Notes: generated by a model from the sequence alone, not told the origin. A stretch of 64,000 nucleotides of DNA from JAFDVL01 sp964631865 (GCA_964631865.1 CAZWAK010000015.1:1-64000), one strand, 5' to 3'; positions 25,366 through 35,060 are shown, numbered from the stretch's first letter. A program made the numbers and translations.

Positions 25366-26616
25366 ATGGTAGCAGAAATCGTTTTCCTCACTGCGATTGC
25401 GTTGATTATCTATAGTTATATTGGGTACCCAATAGTTTTGTTTGTCCTGAGTTCCTTGTTCTCGCGGCAAACACGGCGTGCCGACATCACCCCACGGGTC
25501 TCGCTCATTATTACGGCGCGCAACGAAGAGAAGGATATTCGAGCCAAACTCGAAAATGCCCTCGACATGGATTACCCAGAGGAATTGTATGAAATCATTG
25601 TCGCGTCGGATTGTTCGACCGACCGCACCGACGACATTGTCCGCAGCTTTGCTGACCGGGGGGTCATTCTTTATCGAGAAGACCGTCACTACGGCAAAAC
25701 TATCACGCAAAATCACGCGGTCAAACACTCGACCGGTGAAATCCTGGTGTTCTCGGACGCCACCACGATTTACGAAAAACACGCCTTGCGCGCCATTGTG
25801 CGGCAATTTGCTGACCCACAAGTCGGCTGCGTGGCGGGGCAATTGATTTACATAGACCCGAATTCGACCACCGTTGGCAAAGGCTGTAGTTCGTATTGGA
25901 ACTACGAAAAACTCATCAAGCATTTCGAGAGCAGGCTGGGGTCGTTGATTGGCGTCAGCGGTTGTTTATATGCCGTGCGGCGAAGCTGCCAGGTGCGCCT
26001 GCGCGATGACATGATTGACGATTTCGTCATCGCCTCGGAAATCCGCGGGATGGGTTTGCGCACCGTGTACGAGCCGGAAGCGATGGCCTTCGAGGACACC
26101 AACAAAGGCTACCGCGACGAATTCAAAATGCGCGTGCGCATCGTCAAACAAACCCTCAACGCCATCTGGCGCTATCGCTCGTTGATGAAGGGGCACGAAG
26201 ACGGCAGCTATGCCTTTCAAATGATCTCGCACAAGGTCATGCGCTATCTCGTGCCATTTTTCCTGCTCGCGGTTTTGATCTCCAACTGTTTTCTGGTGGA
26301 GCCGAATGATCTGCTCGCACTCTTTGAGCGCCGTTGGGACTGGCCGACAGCGGACACATTCTGGCCGCAGCTATTGACGCTCAGCCTCGTGGGGCAAGTG
26401 CTCTTCTATTTGGCTGCCGCATTTGGCTACGTGCTCAACCGCTTGGGGATCAAACGACTTGGCCCGCTCGCGTTGCCGGTTTACTTCGTGCTGGTCAATT
26501 TGGCCGTCCTGTTTGCGATGGTGAAATCGGTGGGCGGCGAGAACTACGTTGTGTGGGAACCAAACCGGGACGCCGAAACGGCCAAGATGGACAATCTTCA
26601 CCCGATGCGGGGGTAA
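25366..26616 (+). CDS. Membrane GT2 glycosyltransferase (PgaC/cellulose-synthase-like)
   Basis: 416 residues. An N-terminal TM (IVFLTAIALIIYSYIGYPIVLF) is followed by a GT2 domain: VSLIITARNEE, IIVASDCSTDRT, LVFSDATTIYE (the metal-binding acidic region), and a GVSGCLYAVRR/DDMIDDFVIASEI acceptor region. C-terminal membrane segments follow (VPFFLLAVLISNCFLV, LSLVGQVLFYLAAAFGYVL, VYFVLVNLAVLFAMV). The canonical Q/RxxRW motif appears instead as KMRVRIVKQ, so full processive synthase activity is uncertain. I start at the ATG at 25366, with GGAG 9 bp upstream; the earlier frame start overlaps the HTH gene. Confidence 0.88.
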   Translation: MVAEIVFLTAIALIIYSYIGYPIVLFVLSSLFSRQTRRADITPRVSLIITARNEEKDIRAKLENALDMDYPEELYEIIVASDCSTDRTDDIVRSFADRGVILYREDRHYGKTITQNHAVKHSTGEILVFSDATTIYEKHALRAIVRQFADPQVGCVAGQLIYIDPNSTTVGKGCSSYWNYEKLIKHFESRLGSLIGVSGCLYAVRRSCQVRLRDDMIDDFVIASEIRGMGLRTVYEPEAMAFEDTNKGYRDEFKMRVRIVKQTLNAIWRYRSLMKGHEDGSYAFQMISHKVMRYLVPFFLLAVLISNCFLVEPNDLLALFERRWDWPTADTFWPQLLTLSLVGQVLFYLAAAFGYVLNRLGIKRLGPLALPVYFVLVNLAVLFAMVKSVGGENYVVWEPNRDAETAKMDNLHPMRG

Positions 26617-26670
26617 AAGAGGGTTGGCGATGGAAACAGGGGGCGACCTGAAAGCGGGAGTTTTGTTGTA

Positions 26671-27672
26671 ATGAAACAAGCTGTTCTGAACATGATGCTG
26701 AAGACGGGGGTTTTTGCGCCATTTCGTTTGGCGCACCGTTCCCAGGCGCTCATTCTGTGCTATCACCGGTTCAGCGCGCAACCAGGGAGCCGCACCACCT
26801 CGGCTCCGCTGTTGGCCGAAAATCTCCGCTACCTCAAAGCGCATTACACCATCGTCTCGCTGGCCGAACTGGCGGCGCGGCTCCAGCGGGGACAATCTGT
26901 GCGTGGCCTCGCCGCCATCACCATTGATGACGGCTACGCGGATGCGTACGAAGTTGCGTTCCCGTTGCTGCGGCAATATCAAGCGCCCGCGACGCTGTTT
27001 GTGACGACGGATTTTTTGTCGCGCAAGACGTGGCTCTGGACGGACAAACTGCGCTACATCGCGCTGCGCACGGCGGCGCGCGAGTTGCGATTCACGCTCA
27101 AAGGACAAACGCGATGTCTGCCGCTCAACGGGCAATATTCGCGGCTGGCCGCTTCCGATCAGGCCAATGACCAACTCAAGGCGTTGCCCGATGAGGTCAA
27201 AGACCGCGAAATCGTGCGCCTGGCCCAGGCGCACGACGTGACGTTGCCGCCGTTGCCGCCGGAGGAATACCGCGCCATCACCTGGGCCCAAGCGCGCGAA
27301 ATGGATGCGCAGGGCGTGGCGATTGAATCGCATACCGTCACGCACCCGATTCTGACGCAAGTGGACAGCCAACGATTGCGCTTCGAGATGGGCGAAGCGC
27401 GGCGACAACTCGCGGCGGAACTGGACCGTGACGTACGACTTTTTTGCTATCCCGATGGCGCGTATAACGCAAGTGTGCGCGCCGCTGCTGCCGAAGCAGG
27501 TTATGCCTGTGCGGTGACAACCACGCACGGGCTGAACGCCGCCCACAGCGATTTGCTCACCTTGCGCCGTGTGCATGGCGAAGCCGATCACGCGCATTTT
27601 GTGCAAGCGACGAGCGGGTTCGAAGCCTTCAAAATGAAATGGATCAAACGAACAAAACAACGAACAGGATAA
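26671..27672 (+). CDS. Polysaccharide deacetylase (NodB fold)
   Basis: 333 residues with an intact NodB active site: LCYHRF, AITIDDGYADAY (catalytic and metal Asp), ESHTVTHPIL (the two metal His), and LFCYPDGAYN. An insertion of about 60 residues sits between motifs 1 and 2, as in many cell-surface deacetylases. It probably removes acetyl groups from GlcNAc-type residues of the EPS. There is no classical signal peptide, only a mildly hydrophobic N terminus. It lies 54 bp after the membrane GT2, so the pair recalls the PgaC/PgaB-style synthase and deacetylase pairing. Confidence 0.9.
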   Translation: MKQAVLNMMLKTGVFAPFRLAHRSQALILCYHRFSAQPGSRTTSAPLLAENLRYLKAHYTIVSLAELAARLQRGQSVRGLAAITIDDGYADAYEVAFPLLRQYQAPATLFVTTDFLSRKTWLWTDKLRYIALRTAARELRFTLKGQTRCLPLNGQYSRLAASDQANDQLKALPDEVKDREIVRLAQAHDVTLPPLPPEEYRAITWAQAREMDAQGVAIESHTVTHPILTQVDSQRLRFEMGEARRQLAAELDRDVRLFCYPDGAYNASVRAAAAEAGYACAVTTTHGLNAAHSDLLTLRRVHGEADHAHFVQATSGFEAFKMKWIKRTKQRTG

Positions 27673-27740
27673 AGATTGCTGCCCCAGGCATGCCCGAACT
27701 GAAACAGGCGTTTTAGTTGGGGTTTCTAAGGAGGTCTTTG

Positions 27741-27980
27741 ATGTCGAATCACCGCAAGAGTTTTCATCCCCAATCCAGTTTGACTGGAACTGCTGCTCTC
27801 TGGCGGACTAATGCGTCGTCCTCAAAACGACAAGGAGTGTTATTCAAGAAAGTAAAAACCTGGTTTACGCGGACGACCCCGAGTCCCGAACCCAGGCTTG
27901 AGCAGCAGAATGCACGGCTGCTTTCGCTGTGTGCCACGCCGTTGCCGCTCGTCGAGAGCGGCGTGGAAGAAAACGAATAA
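27741..27980 (+). CDS. Hypothetical 79-residue protein in the EPS operon
   Basis: Not recognised. A strong Shine-Dalgarno (AAGGAGG, 7 bp spacing) precedes the ATG at 27741, and the gene stops 20 bp before the lyase gene, so translation is likely. The protein is basic in the first half (SNHRKSF, KRQGVLFKKVKTWF) and acidic at the end (VESGVEENE). There is no TM segment or signal peptide. It may be a small adaptor specific to this locus. Confidence 0.55.
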   Translation: MSNHRKSFHPQSSLTGTAALWRTNASSSKRQGVLFKKVKTWFTRTTPSPEPRLEQQNARLLSLCATPLPLVESGVEENE

Positions 27981-28000
27981 GGAGTTAAGCGTCTAAGCCG

Positions 28001-30073
28001 ATGGCAGTAGGAGTGGCAAAACTGAAAAAGCTCACCAACCTGCACGAACTTCGCGTGCGTGGTTGGCAGGAGTTGAGCAAACTGCGCGACCGCGTGCTCA
28101 ATGCACATCCGACCGAGATGAGCGACGAGGCGTTGTACAAGGCATTTACGCCCGCCGCGCGCAACGGTTCGGGCACAGGCACGGCGGCACTCCTACTCCA
28201 TCGGTTACGGACGCAAAGCGGTTTGTTTTTGCCCGCGTTCGCCGCACGCCCCGGCATCGTTGCCACGATGCAGCAGCGGTTTCCGACCGAATGCGCCGCC
28301 ATTCTGGCGAGTGCAGAAAAAGCCTGCGCCGGGAAATTCGATTTGCTCGGATATGACAATCTCGATTTCGGAACGCCGATTGACTGGCATCTGGAGCCAC
28401 GCACGGGCCAGCACACGCCGATGCTTCATTGGAGCCAAATTGACCCGGTCAATCCGGTGGCGGCGCTAGACCCGAAGATTGTTTGGGAACTCAACCGGCA
28501 TTCACACTTTGTCACACTGGCGCAAGCGTATTGGCTGACGGGCGAGCAACGCTTTGTCCAAGCCTTCGTCGAACAAACCAGCGCGTGGATTGACGCCAAT
28601 CCCGTCGGCATCGGCATCAATTGGGCGTCCGCCATCGAAGCCGCCTTTCGCGCGGTGGTGTGGCTCTGGGCCTTGCATTGGTGTGCCGATTCGCCGTGCA
28701 TCACGCCGCAGTTCGTCAGCAAAATCGTCAAGTCGCTGCTGGAACAAGGGCGGCACGTGGAGAAATATCTCTCGACCTATTTCAGCCCGAACACGCATTT
28801 GACGGGCGAGGCGTTGGGGTTGCTCTACATCGGTTTGGCGCTGCCGGAACTGCGCGTCGCCGAACATTGGCGCAAACTTGGACTGCGGATTTTGCTGGAA
28901 CAATTGCCCCGGCACGTGCGCGCGGACGGCGTGTATTTCGAGCAAAGTTCGTACTACCACCGCTACACGACCGATTTCTATTTGCATTTGCACGCACTGC
29001 TGCGTGCCAACGATCTGCGTTTGCCGGCGGCGGAAGAGCAATTGTTGTGGCAGAAGTTGGAACTGCTCTACGAACATTTGCTGTGGCTGCAACGCCCCGA
29101 CGGCACGTCGCCTTTGTTTGGCGATGACGACGGCGGACGACTGCTCAAATTTGCGCCGCGTGCCAGCAATGATTTTCGCGACACGTTGGCAACGGGCGTT
29201 CTGCTCTTCAGACGCGGCGACTGGAAACACGCTGCCGGGTCTGCGCCTGCCGAATTGCTCTGGCTGTTCGGCGTCGAAGGCTTGCAACAGTACGACGAAG
29301 TCGAAGCGACAGCGCCCGCGACCAAAGCACGCGCGTTTGCGACGAGCGGGTACTTCGTGTTGCGCAGCGGTTGGGAACGCGCGGCGAGTTCAGTGCTGAT
29401 GGATTGCGGGCGACACGGCGCAGAAAGCGGCCCCGGTCACGCGCATTCCGATGCGCTCTCGCTGGAATATGCCGCGCGCGGGACGACGTGGATCGTTGAT
29501 CCGGGCACATTTATTTACGGCGCGGATGCGGCCACGCGCGATTGGTTTCGCTCGACCGAAGCCCACAACACTGTGATGGTGGATGAGCAGCCGCAGTCGC
29601 AACCCAGCGTGCCGTTTGCGTGGCGCACGCAGGCCGATGGCGAGTTAATCGAATTCAAAGACGGCGGCGACTGGGCCGTGATGGAGGGTCGGCATAATGG
29701 CTATGCGACGCTCAGCGATCCGGTCACGCACGCGCGCGCGGTTGTACTGCTGCGCGAAAAAGTTTGCCTGCTGGTGACGGACAAATTCACCGCGCAAGCC
29801 ACACACAAATACACATTGCGTTTTCATCTGACTCCAGCCTGCACGGCGCGTGCGGTCGGGAATCGCATCGAAGCGCAAACGGTGCGAGGCGAACAACTCA
29901 CAATCACTGTCTTCGCGGCGGGCGATGTGCAAAACAAAGTGCAAGCGCGAGTGGAAGACGGTTGGGTGTCGAGTTGTTATGGGCAACGCGCCGCTGCCCC
30001 CGTGGCGGCGTTTGAAGTTTCCAGTGTGGGGATTACGGAGTTGGTTTCGGTGTTAGCAAGCACTTGTAGTTGA
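28001..30073 (+). CDS. Heparinase II/III-family polysaccharide lyase
   Basis: 690 residues with the two-part layout of the family. The N-terminal (alpha/alpha) toroid covers about residues 60-420 and includes INWASAIEAAFRAVVWLWAL, YFSPNTHLTGEALGLLYIGL and the catalytic-type QSSYYHRYTTDFY. A C-terminal beta-sandwich starts at about 440 (GYFVLRSG, GPGHAHSDALSLEY, VDPGTFIYG, EAHNTVMVD). Family members cleave uronic-acid-containing chains by beta-elimination. No signal peptide is apparent, though a lyase that edits EPS would be expected to be exported. It precedes the algD-like gene, so a mannuronate- or related uronate-containing EPS is a consistent substrate. Confidence 0.9.
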   Translation: MAVGVAKLKKLTNLHELRVRGWQELSKLRDRVLNAHPTEMSDEALYKAFTPAARNGSGTGTAALLLHRLRTQSGLFLPAFAARPGIVATMQQRFPTECAAILASAEKACAGKFDLLGYDNLDFGTPIDWHLEPRTGQHTPMLHWSQIDPVNPVAALDPKIVWELNRHSHFVTLAQAYWLTGEQRFVQAFVEQTSAWIDANPVGIGINWASAIEAAFRAVVWLWALHWCADSPCITPQFVSKIVKSLLEQGRHVEKYLSTYFSPNTHLTGEALGLLYIGLALPELRVAEHWRKLGLRILLEQLPRHVRADGVYFEQSSYYHRYTTDFYLHLHALLRANDLRLPAAEEQLLWQKLELLYEHLLWLQRPDGTSPLFGDDDGGRLLKFAPRASNDFRDTLATGVLLFRRGDWKHAAGSAPAELLWLFGVEGLQQYDEVEATAPATKARAFATSGYFVLRSGWERAASSVLMDCGRHGAESGPGHAHSDALSLEYAARGTTWIVDPGTFIYGADAATRDWFRSTEAHNTVMVDEQPQSQPSVPFAWRTQADGELIEFKDGGDWAVMEGRHNGYATLSDPVTHARAVVLLREKVCLLVTDKFTAQATHKYTLRFHLTPACTARAVGNRIEAQTVRGEQLTITVFAAGDVQNKVQARVEDGWVSSCYGQRAAAPVAAFEVSSVGITELVSVLASTCS

Positions 30074-30683
30074 CATCATCAAGCGCAGACAGCGGGCGCT
30101 GGTTAAAACCGGGTGAAAAAGCTCTGGAAAAAAGTGATGAATCGCAATTGAGAATATATTTAGGAGCGTATCCAAATTTTATGAAGATCGTGCCGAGCAA
30201 AGCGGCCTTGAACCCAAGCCGTGCTGAAATGTCGTGGTGGCATCCCTCCCACGACCAAGTGCGTCGGTGTTCGTGCTTTGGTGCGTTCGAGTCATCTGTT
30301 CTGGCCCTCGTGCCGGAACGGCAGAAAAGACCAAAACCGACTTCTTTCCCCTCGTTTCGCTGCACGTCGGCGCGGTTCCTGACCGATTGGATGGTGGTGC
30401 AATGTGAATGAATAGCGATTGTGCGCTGGTTGCCTGTCCGCAACCGCCGCGCCGAATTCGTGCCCGTCAAAGCAAACGGTACAGTCTTGATCCCAGCAGG
30501 CCGAAAAAGATCAATCACTTAATGACTGACCGCATCCCCGAGATTCTTTGTTGACGCCGATCCCCTACGCTGGCCGAGTTTGCCAATGTGCGTCTACGGC
30601 GGCGCACGCAATCAGCAGCGGCTGAGCGTAGTTGGGGCTACTGAGAATGAACGGAACTTTGAGTTATTAGGAGTAGAGAACCA
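30074..30683. other. Intergenic region of about 610 bp with possible decayed coding remnants
   Basis: No full gene can be supported. A plus-strand reading at about 30415-30520 contains the protein-like stretch VRWLPVRNRRAEFVPVK followed by a stop, with no start upstream in frame, and looks like a gene tail; I cannot name the family. ORFs on both strands of 110-160 codons lack recognisable motifs. The region splits the early EPS genes from the algD-wzx-wzy block and probably contains the promoter of the latter. Confidence 0.4.
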
Positions 30684-32003
30684 ATGAAATTGAGCATTTT
30701 TGGTCTGGGTTATGTCGGGTGCGTGTCCGCCGCGTGTTTCGCTGCGGCGGGACACGATGTGCTGGGTGTAGACGTCAATCAAGTGAAGGTGGACATCATC
30801 AACGGCGGTCTCAGCCCGATAGTCGAACCGGGCGTGGATGATCTGATCGCTGCGGCTGTGAAAGAACAACGACTGCGCGCGACGACCGATGTGGCGCAGG
30901 CGGTCGCGGACTCCGATGTGTCGCTAATTTGCGTTGGCACGCCGAGCAATCATAACGGCAGCCTCGACCTGCGCTATATCAAGCGCGTGTGCCAGGAAAT
31001 CGGCGCGGCGCTGGAGAAAAAGCAAAGCTATCACATCGTTGCCATTCGCAGCACGATGCTGCCCGGCACGATTGCCAGCCTCGTCACGCCGACGCTCGAA
31101 GTTTATTCGGGCAAACGCGCGGGACGGGATTTTGGCGTCGCCATCAATCCAGAATTCCTGCGCGAAGGCACTTCGATTCACGACTTCAATCATCCGCCGT
31201 TCACGCTCATCGGCGCGGACGACGAAGACGCGGCGGCTCCGCTCCGACGGCTCTACGCGCATTTGGACGCGGCAGTGCTGACCGTCGGGATCAAGGAAGC
31301 CGAGATGGTCAAGTATGCGTGCAACTCGTTCCACGCGGTGAAAGTGACGTTTGCGAATGAAATCGGGATGCTGGCCAAAGCTCTCGGCGTGGACAGTCAT
31401 CGCGTGATGGAAGTCTTCTGCCAGGACACGAAGCTGAACCTCTCGCCGTATTACTTGAAACCGGGCTTCGCGTTCGGCGGCTCGTGTTTGCCGAAAGATT
31501 TGCGCGCACTGAATCACAAGGCGAAAGAACTCGATGTGGATTTGCCGATGCTCAGTTCGGTGTTGCCGAGCAATCAATTTCAGATTGAGCGCGTCGTCGA
31601 GATGGTGTTGCGCACGGGGCGCAAGAAAGTCGGACTGCTCGGTTTGAGCTTCAAACCCAACACCGATGACTTGCGCGAAAGCCCGCTCGTGACGTTGGTC
31701 GAGCGGTTGCTGGGCAAAGGCTTGAAGCTTTCGATCTATGACCGCGAAGTCGAATTGGCGCGCTTGTTCGGCGCGAACAAAGAATTCATCGAAAACGAAA
31801 TCCCGCATATTTCTTCGCTGATGTGCAAGGACTTGCAGGACGTCGTGGATCACTCGGAAGTCCTCATCATCGGCAAGAAAGACGAAGAGTTTCGCAAGAT
31901 CGTCGAAGCCAACGGGCGCTTGATGATTGACCTCGTGCGGCTGACCGAGCGCCCCGACGGAAAAGAAGACAAGCAGGAAAATTATCACGGCATTTGCTGG
32001 TAA
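30684..32003 (+). CDS. algD: GDP-mannose 6-dehydrogenase (AlgD-like)
   Basis: 439-residue nucleotide-sugar dehydrogenase. The N-terminal NAD fold is GLGYVGCVSAACFAAAGHDVLGVDVN. The central domain has EMVKYACNSFHAVKVTFANEIG and the catalytic Cys in GFAFGGSCLPKDLRAL, and the C-terminal domain has LLGLSFKPNTDDLRESPLVTLVE. Sequence features such as SPIVEPGVDDLI, SLICVGTPS, HRVMEVFCQDTKLNLSPYYLKPGFAFG and ANKEFIENEIPHISSL match AlgD much more closely than UDP-glucose dehydrogenase. The product would be GDP-mannuronate. AGGAG precedes the ATG, and the flippase gene starts 4 bp after the stop. Confidence 0.88.
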   Translation: MKLSIFGLGYVGCVSAACFAAAGHDVLGVDVNQVKVDIINGGLSPIVEPGVDDLIAAAVKEQRLRATTDVAQAVADSDVSLICVGTPSNHNGSLDLRYIKRVCQEIGAALEKKQSYHIVAIRSTMLPGTIASLVTPTLEVYSGKRAGRDFGVAINPEFLREGTSIHDFNHPPFTLIGADDEDAAAPLRRLYAHLDAAVLTVGIKEAEMVKYACNSFHAVKVTFANEIGMLAKALGVDSHRVMEVFCQDTKLNLSPYYLKPGFAFGGSCLPKDLRALNHKAKELDVDLPMLSSVLPSNQFQIERVVEMVLRTGRKKVGLLGLSFKPNTDDLRESPLVTLVERLLGKGLKLSIYDREVELARLFGANKEFIENEIPHISSLMCKDLQDVVDHSEVLIIGKKDEEFRKIVEANGRLMIDLVRLTERPDGKEDKQENYHGICW

Positions 32004-32007
32004 ACGC

Positions 32008-33555
32008 ATGAACCCAACAGAGGTCACAACTGAAAAGACCGAAGCGCCCCAGCAAGGACTGACGCAGCGCGCGGCGTTGTTGATGGTGGCGAATGTGGTC
32101 GCCACGGCCATCACCGTCGCCTTGCCGTTGGTGTTGGTGCGGACGATGAGTCAGACAGATTACGGGCTGTACCGACAAGCGTTCCAGATTATGACGACCG
32201 CGCTCACGCTGCTGAATTTACAGGTCGCCGTCAGCGTCTTCTATTTTTCCGCGCGCGAGCCGGAGAAGAAATTGCAGGTGGCGCTGAACGTGATGATCTT
32301 CTACAGCCTCGTCGGCGCGCTGGTCTTTCTCACGTTTCTGTTTTGGCCGAGTTGGGTGACGTTAATTTTTCAAGGCGCGGAGTTAGTGCCGCACGTGCCG
32401 CTGTTGGGCTTGGCGATTCTGTGTTCGCTCGTTTCGACGAACTTGGATGCGATTCCGATTGCCGCGGGTGATGTCGCCAAAGCGTCGGCGCTGATCGTGC
32501 TTGCGCAACTCTCGAAAGCGATTGTGATGATCGTCGCGGCGCTGGTCTTCGGCAGCCTCACCGCGATTCTGATTGCGTCGGTGCTTCAGAGCCTCGCACA
32601 GATCGCGTTCATGCTGATCTACATTCGCGGGCGCTACGGGCGCTGCTTCGCGGCGTTTGAGTGGCCGCTTTTCAAAGCGCAGATCGGCAATGCGTTGCCG
32701 TTCGGCATCGGCGGCATTGTGGCCATTGTGCAAAACGACATGCACAACTATTTCGTGTCGCATCACTTCGATCCGGCCACGTTTGCCGTGTACGCGATTG
32801 GCTGTTTTCAATTGCCGATTCTGGGGATGCTCGCCGGGTCGTTTGCCAGCGCGTTGAATCCTGAACTGGCCGCGCATAAAGAGGCGCGGGATAAGCGGGC
32901 GATCATCAAACTCTGGATGGAAGTGATCGGCAAGCTGGCGTTTTTCTTTGTGCCGATGTTCGCCGCGTTGCTGGTGTTGCGACGGGAATTCATCACGGCG
33001 CTGTTCACGGCGGACTACGTGGCTTCCGTGCCGATCTTCGCGCTCAATTTGTTCAGCATCCTGGCCGGGACGTTGGTTCACATGCATATTTTGCGGCTCT
33101 TCGAGGAACTCAAATATTTTCGCTTGAAGCTGTATTTAGTGCTTGTTCCCGTGACGTGGGGCGCGCTTTCGCTCGGCTTGCATTGGCGTGGGTTGATGGG
33201 CGTGGCGCTGGCGGCGGTCGGCATGCAAATGCTCGATCTGGGGCTGACGCTGGCGCGCATCAATCGGGAGTTGAAAGTGACGCGGCGCGACTTGCGTGCG
33301 TTGGCTTCCGTGCTGCGGGCGACCGCCGCAGCGGTTGTGGCGGCGCTCCTGACGCTGGGCGTCAAATCGTTGTTGCCGCCTGCGCCGCCGCTCGTGATCT
33401 TTTTGCTCTGCGGGGCACTGTTCGGGTTGGTTTACTTGTTGACGGCGTTTGCCGTTGGGGCTGTGAGCGCCGAGGAAAAGGCGCTTTTGCGCAAGCTTTG
33501 GCACAAGCTCACGCGCCATCGGTTGCTGCGGGTTTCTTCGGCAACGGAATGTTAA
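32008..33555 (+). CDS. Wzx-like polysaccharide flippase
   Basis: 515 residues with about 14 hydrophobic segments, of the MOP/oligosaccharide-flippase type. The N-terminal RAALLMVANVVATAITVALPLVLVRTMSQTDYGLYRQ element is typical, as is the mid-protein NALPFGIGGIVAIVQNDMHNYFVSHHFDP region. It would transfer undecaprenyl-linked repeat units across the inner membrane for Wzy. It starts 4 bp after algD and ends 4 bp before the polymerase gene, indicating tight co-translation. Confidence 0.9.
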   Translation: MNPTEVTTEKTEAPQQGLTQRAALLMVANVVATAITVALPLVLVRTMSQTDYGLYRQAFQIMTTALTLLNLQVAVSVFYFSAREPEKKLQVALNVMIFYSLVGALVFLTFLFWPSWVTLIFQGAELVPHVPLLGLAILCSLVSTNLDAIPIAAGDVAKASALIVLAQLSKAIVMIVAALVFGSLTAILIASVLQSLAQIAFMLIYIRGRYGRCFAAFEWPLFKAQIGNALPFGIGGIVAIVQNDMHNYFVSHHFDPATFAVYAIGCFQLPILGMLAGSFASALNPELAAHKEARDKRAIIKLWMEVIGKLAFFFVPMFAALLVLRREFITALFTADYVASVPIFALNLFSILAGTLVHMHILRLFEELKYFRLKLYLVLVPVTWGALSLGLHWRGLMGVALAAVGMQMLDLGLTLARINRELKVTRRDLRALASVLRATAAAVVAALLTLGVKSLLPPAPPLVIFLLCGALFGLVYLLTAFAVGAVSAEEKALLRKLWHKLTRHRLLRVSSATEC

Positions 33556-33559
33556 TGAC

Positions 33560-35029
33560 ATGAGTGTTTGGAGTGACAAATCAGATGATCTTGCCTCGCG
33601 CGTCGGCGTGTTGTTTCAACGTCCGCGACAAGCGCGCATGTTTGCGCCGCGCCCAACAGCGGACACTGCTGCGACGACGGCACAGAACCGCACGGAAGAG
33701 CGCAGCAATGGGAAGCACCGCTGGGCGTTCGCGGGTCTCTATCTGGTGATGTCGCTGGTGTACTTTCGCCCACAGGAAGTGCTGCCGGATGTGTTTGGCG
33801 AGGCCCCATTGGTCAAGGTGGCGACCATCGTGACGATTGTCTTATACCTCTTCTCCAAAATTGCCGCGTCTGAGCGAATCGTTAGCTGGCCTTTGGAAAT
33901 GAAGATGGTCGTGCTGATGTGGACGTTGGGCGTGCTCTTCTGGCCTATCGCCGTTTCGCCGCAGGACAGCTTCAATGTGTTGTTCGATCCGTTTATCAAA
34001 ACGATCATCGTCTTCGTTATGCTGCTTGGGCTGGTGGACACGCGCCAACGATTGCGGCGGTTGTTCGCCATCATGGTGTTTGGCCAGGTGATGTATGCCC
34101 TCAGCGCGATTAAGACGTTTCTGGAAGGCGGCTACAGCGAAGCCGCATCCTTTCACCAGCGCATTGCGGGCTGGGGCGTCACCTACGCCAACCCGAACGA
34201 TTTGGCTTCGGTACTGAATCTGATTCTGCCCTTTGCCGTGTGCTTTGGCTTGACGCGGCAGAAACTGGTGCGGCCCGTCTACTTTGCCTTTGCGGCGCTT
34301 TCAGCGGTCGGCGTCTTCGTCACCTTCTCGCGTAGCGGCTTCATTGGATTGGTGATTGTCAGCGTCTTCTTAGTTTGGAAACTCTCGCGGGGCTATCGCG
34401 TGCGTGTTTTGCTGGGGGCTTTGTTGGTGTCGGCGGTATTGGTCGCGGCGCTGCCGGGCCGCTATGTGGCGCGACTTTCCACCATCGTCAACCCGGAGGC
34501 GGATGCGACGCACTCGGCGCAGGAACGCCGGAAGTTGCTGGAACGCGCGGTAGAAGTGGCCGTGAAACGCGCTGTCGTTGGCATTGGCGTGGGCAATTTT
34601 CATATTTTCTCCGTCAACGAACGGGTGGCGCACAATTCGTATCTGGAAACGGCGGCGGAACTGAGCGTCATTGGTTTGATCGCTTACCTGATACTGATTT
34701 TCGCGCCTTTTCGGTCGCTGCGGCGCATTGAACACGAGACGTACAAGAATGGCCCCCACCCGGATTGGGAGGCCTACATCATCAGTATCTGTCTGCAAGC
34801 CTCAATGGTCGCCTACATCGTCTATGGTTTCTTCGGCTCAGTGCAATATCTCAATTTCCTGTATTTCGGCGTCGCGTACATCGTGACGTTCCGACAAATC
34901 TACACAGCGGAAAAGGAGAAGAAGGAGATTGCGAAAGCCGTCGCGGAGGCCAGCACTTCTTTGACGAAGGGTGTTCTGTGGCACTCACCGCAAGAGAAGC
35001 GCCTGCAACTCACCAGCGGTACGCAATAA
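33560..35029 (+). CDS. Wzy-like O-antigen polymerase/ligase family protein
   Basis: 489 residues, about 11-12 TM segments. The periplasmic loop contains the family features: ATHSAQERRKLLERAVEVAVKRAVVGIGVGNFHIFS and AHNSYLETAAELSVIGLIAYL. Such proteins polymerise lipid-linked repeat units (Wzy) or ligate them (WaaL); the Wzx and Wzz neighbours favour Wzy. It has an unusual 50-residue soluble basic N terminus (FQRPRQARMFAPRP) before TM1 and a charged C-terminal tail of about 50 residues. Confidence 0.87.
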   Translation: MSVWSDKSDDLASRVGVLFQRPRQARMFAPRPTADTAATTAQNRTEERSNGKHRWAFAGLYLVMSLVYFRPQEVLPDVFGEAPLVKVATIVTIVLYLFSKIAASERIVSWPLEMKMVVLMWTLGVLFWPIAVSPQDSFNVLFDPFIKTIIVFVMLLGLVDTRQRLRRLFAIMVFGQVMYALSAIKTFLEGGYSEAASFHQRIAGWGVTYANPNDLASVLNLILPFAVCFGLTRQKLVRPVYFAFAALSAVGVFVTFSRSGFIGLVIVSVFLVWKLSRGYRVRVLLGALLVSAVLVAALPGRYVARLSTIVNPEADATHSAQERRKLLERAVEVAVKRAVVGIGVGNFHIFSVNERVAHNSYLETAAELSVIGLIAYLILIFAPFRSLRRIEHETYKNGPHPDWEAYIISICLQASMVAYIVYGFFGSVQYLNFLYFGVAYIVTFRQIYTAEKEKKEIAKAVAEASTSLTKGVLWHSPQEKRLQLTSGTQ

Positions 35030-35060
35030 GTTTGTGCGCCGCGCAAGTTTTACGATTGGT

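Noticed and set aside
30033..30518. 161-codon minus-strand ORF at the end of the lyase gene
   Set aside because: It has no recognisable motif, an unusual residue mix and overlaps the lyase coding region; I prefer to call the interval intergenic.
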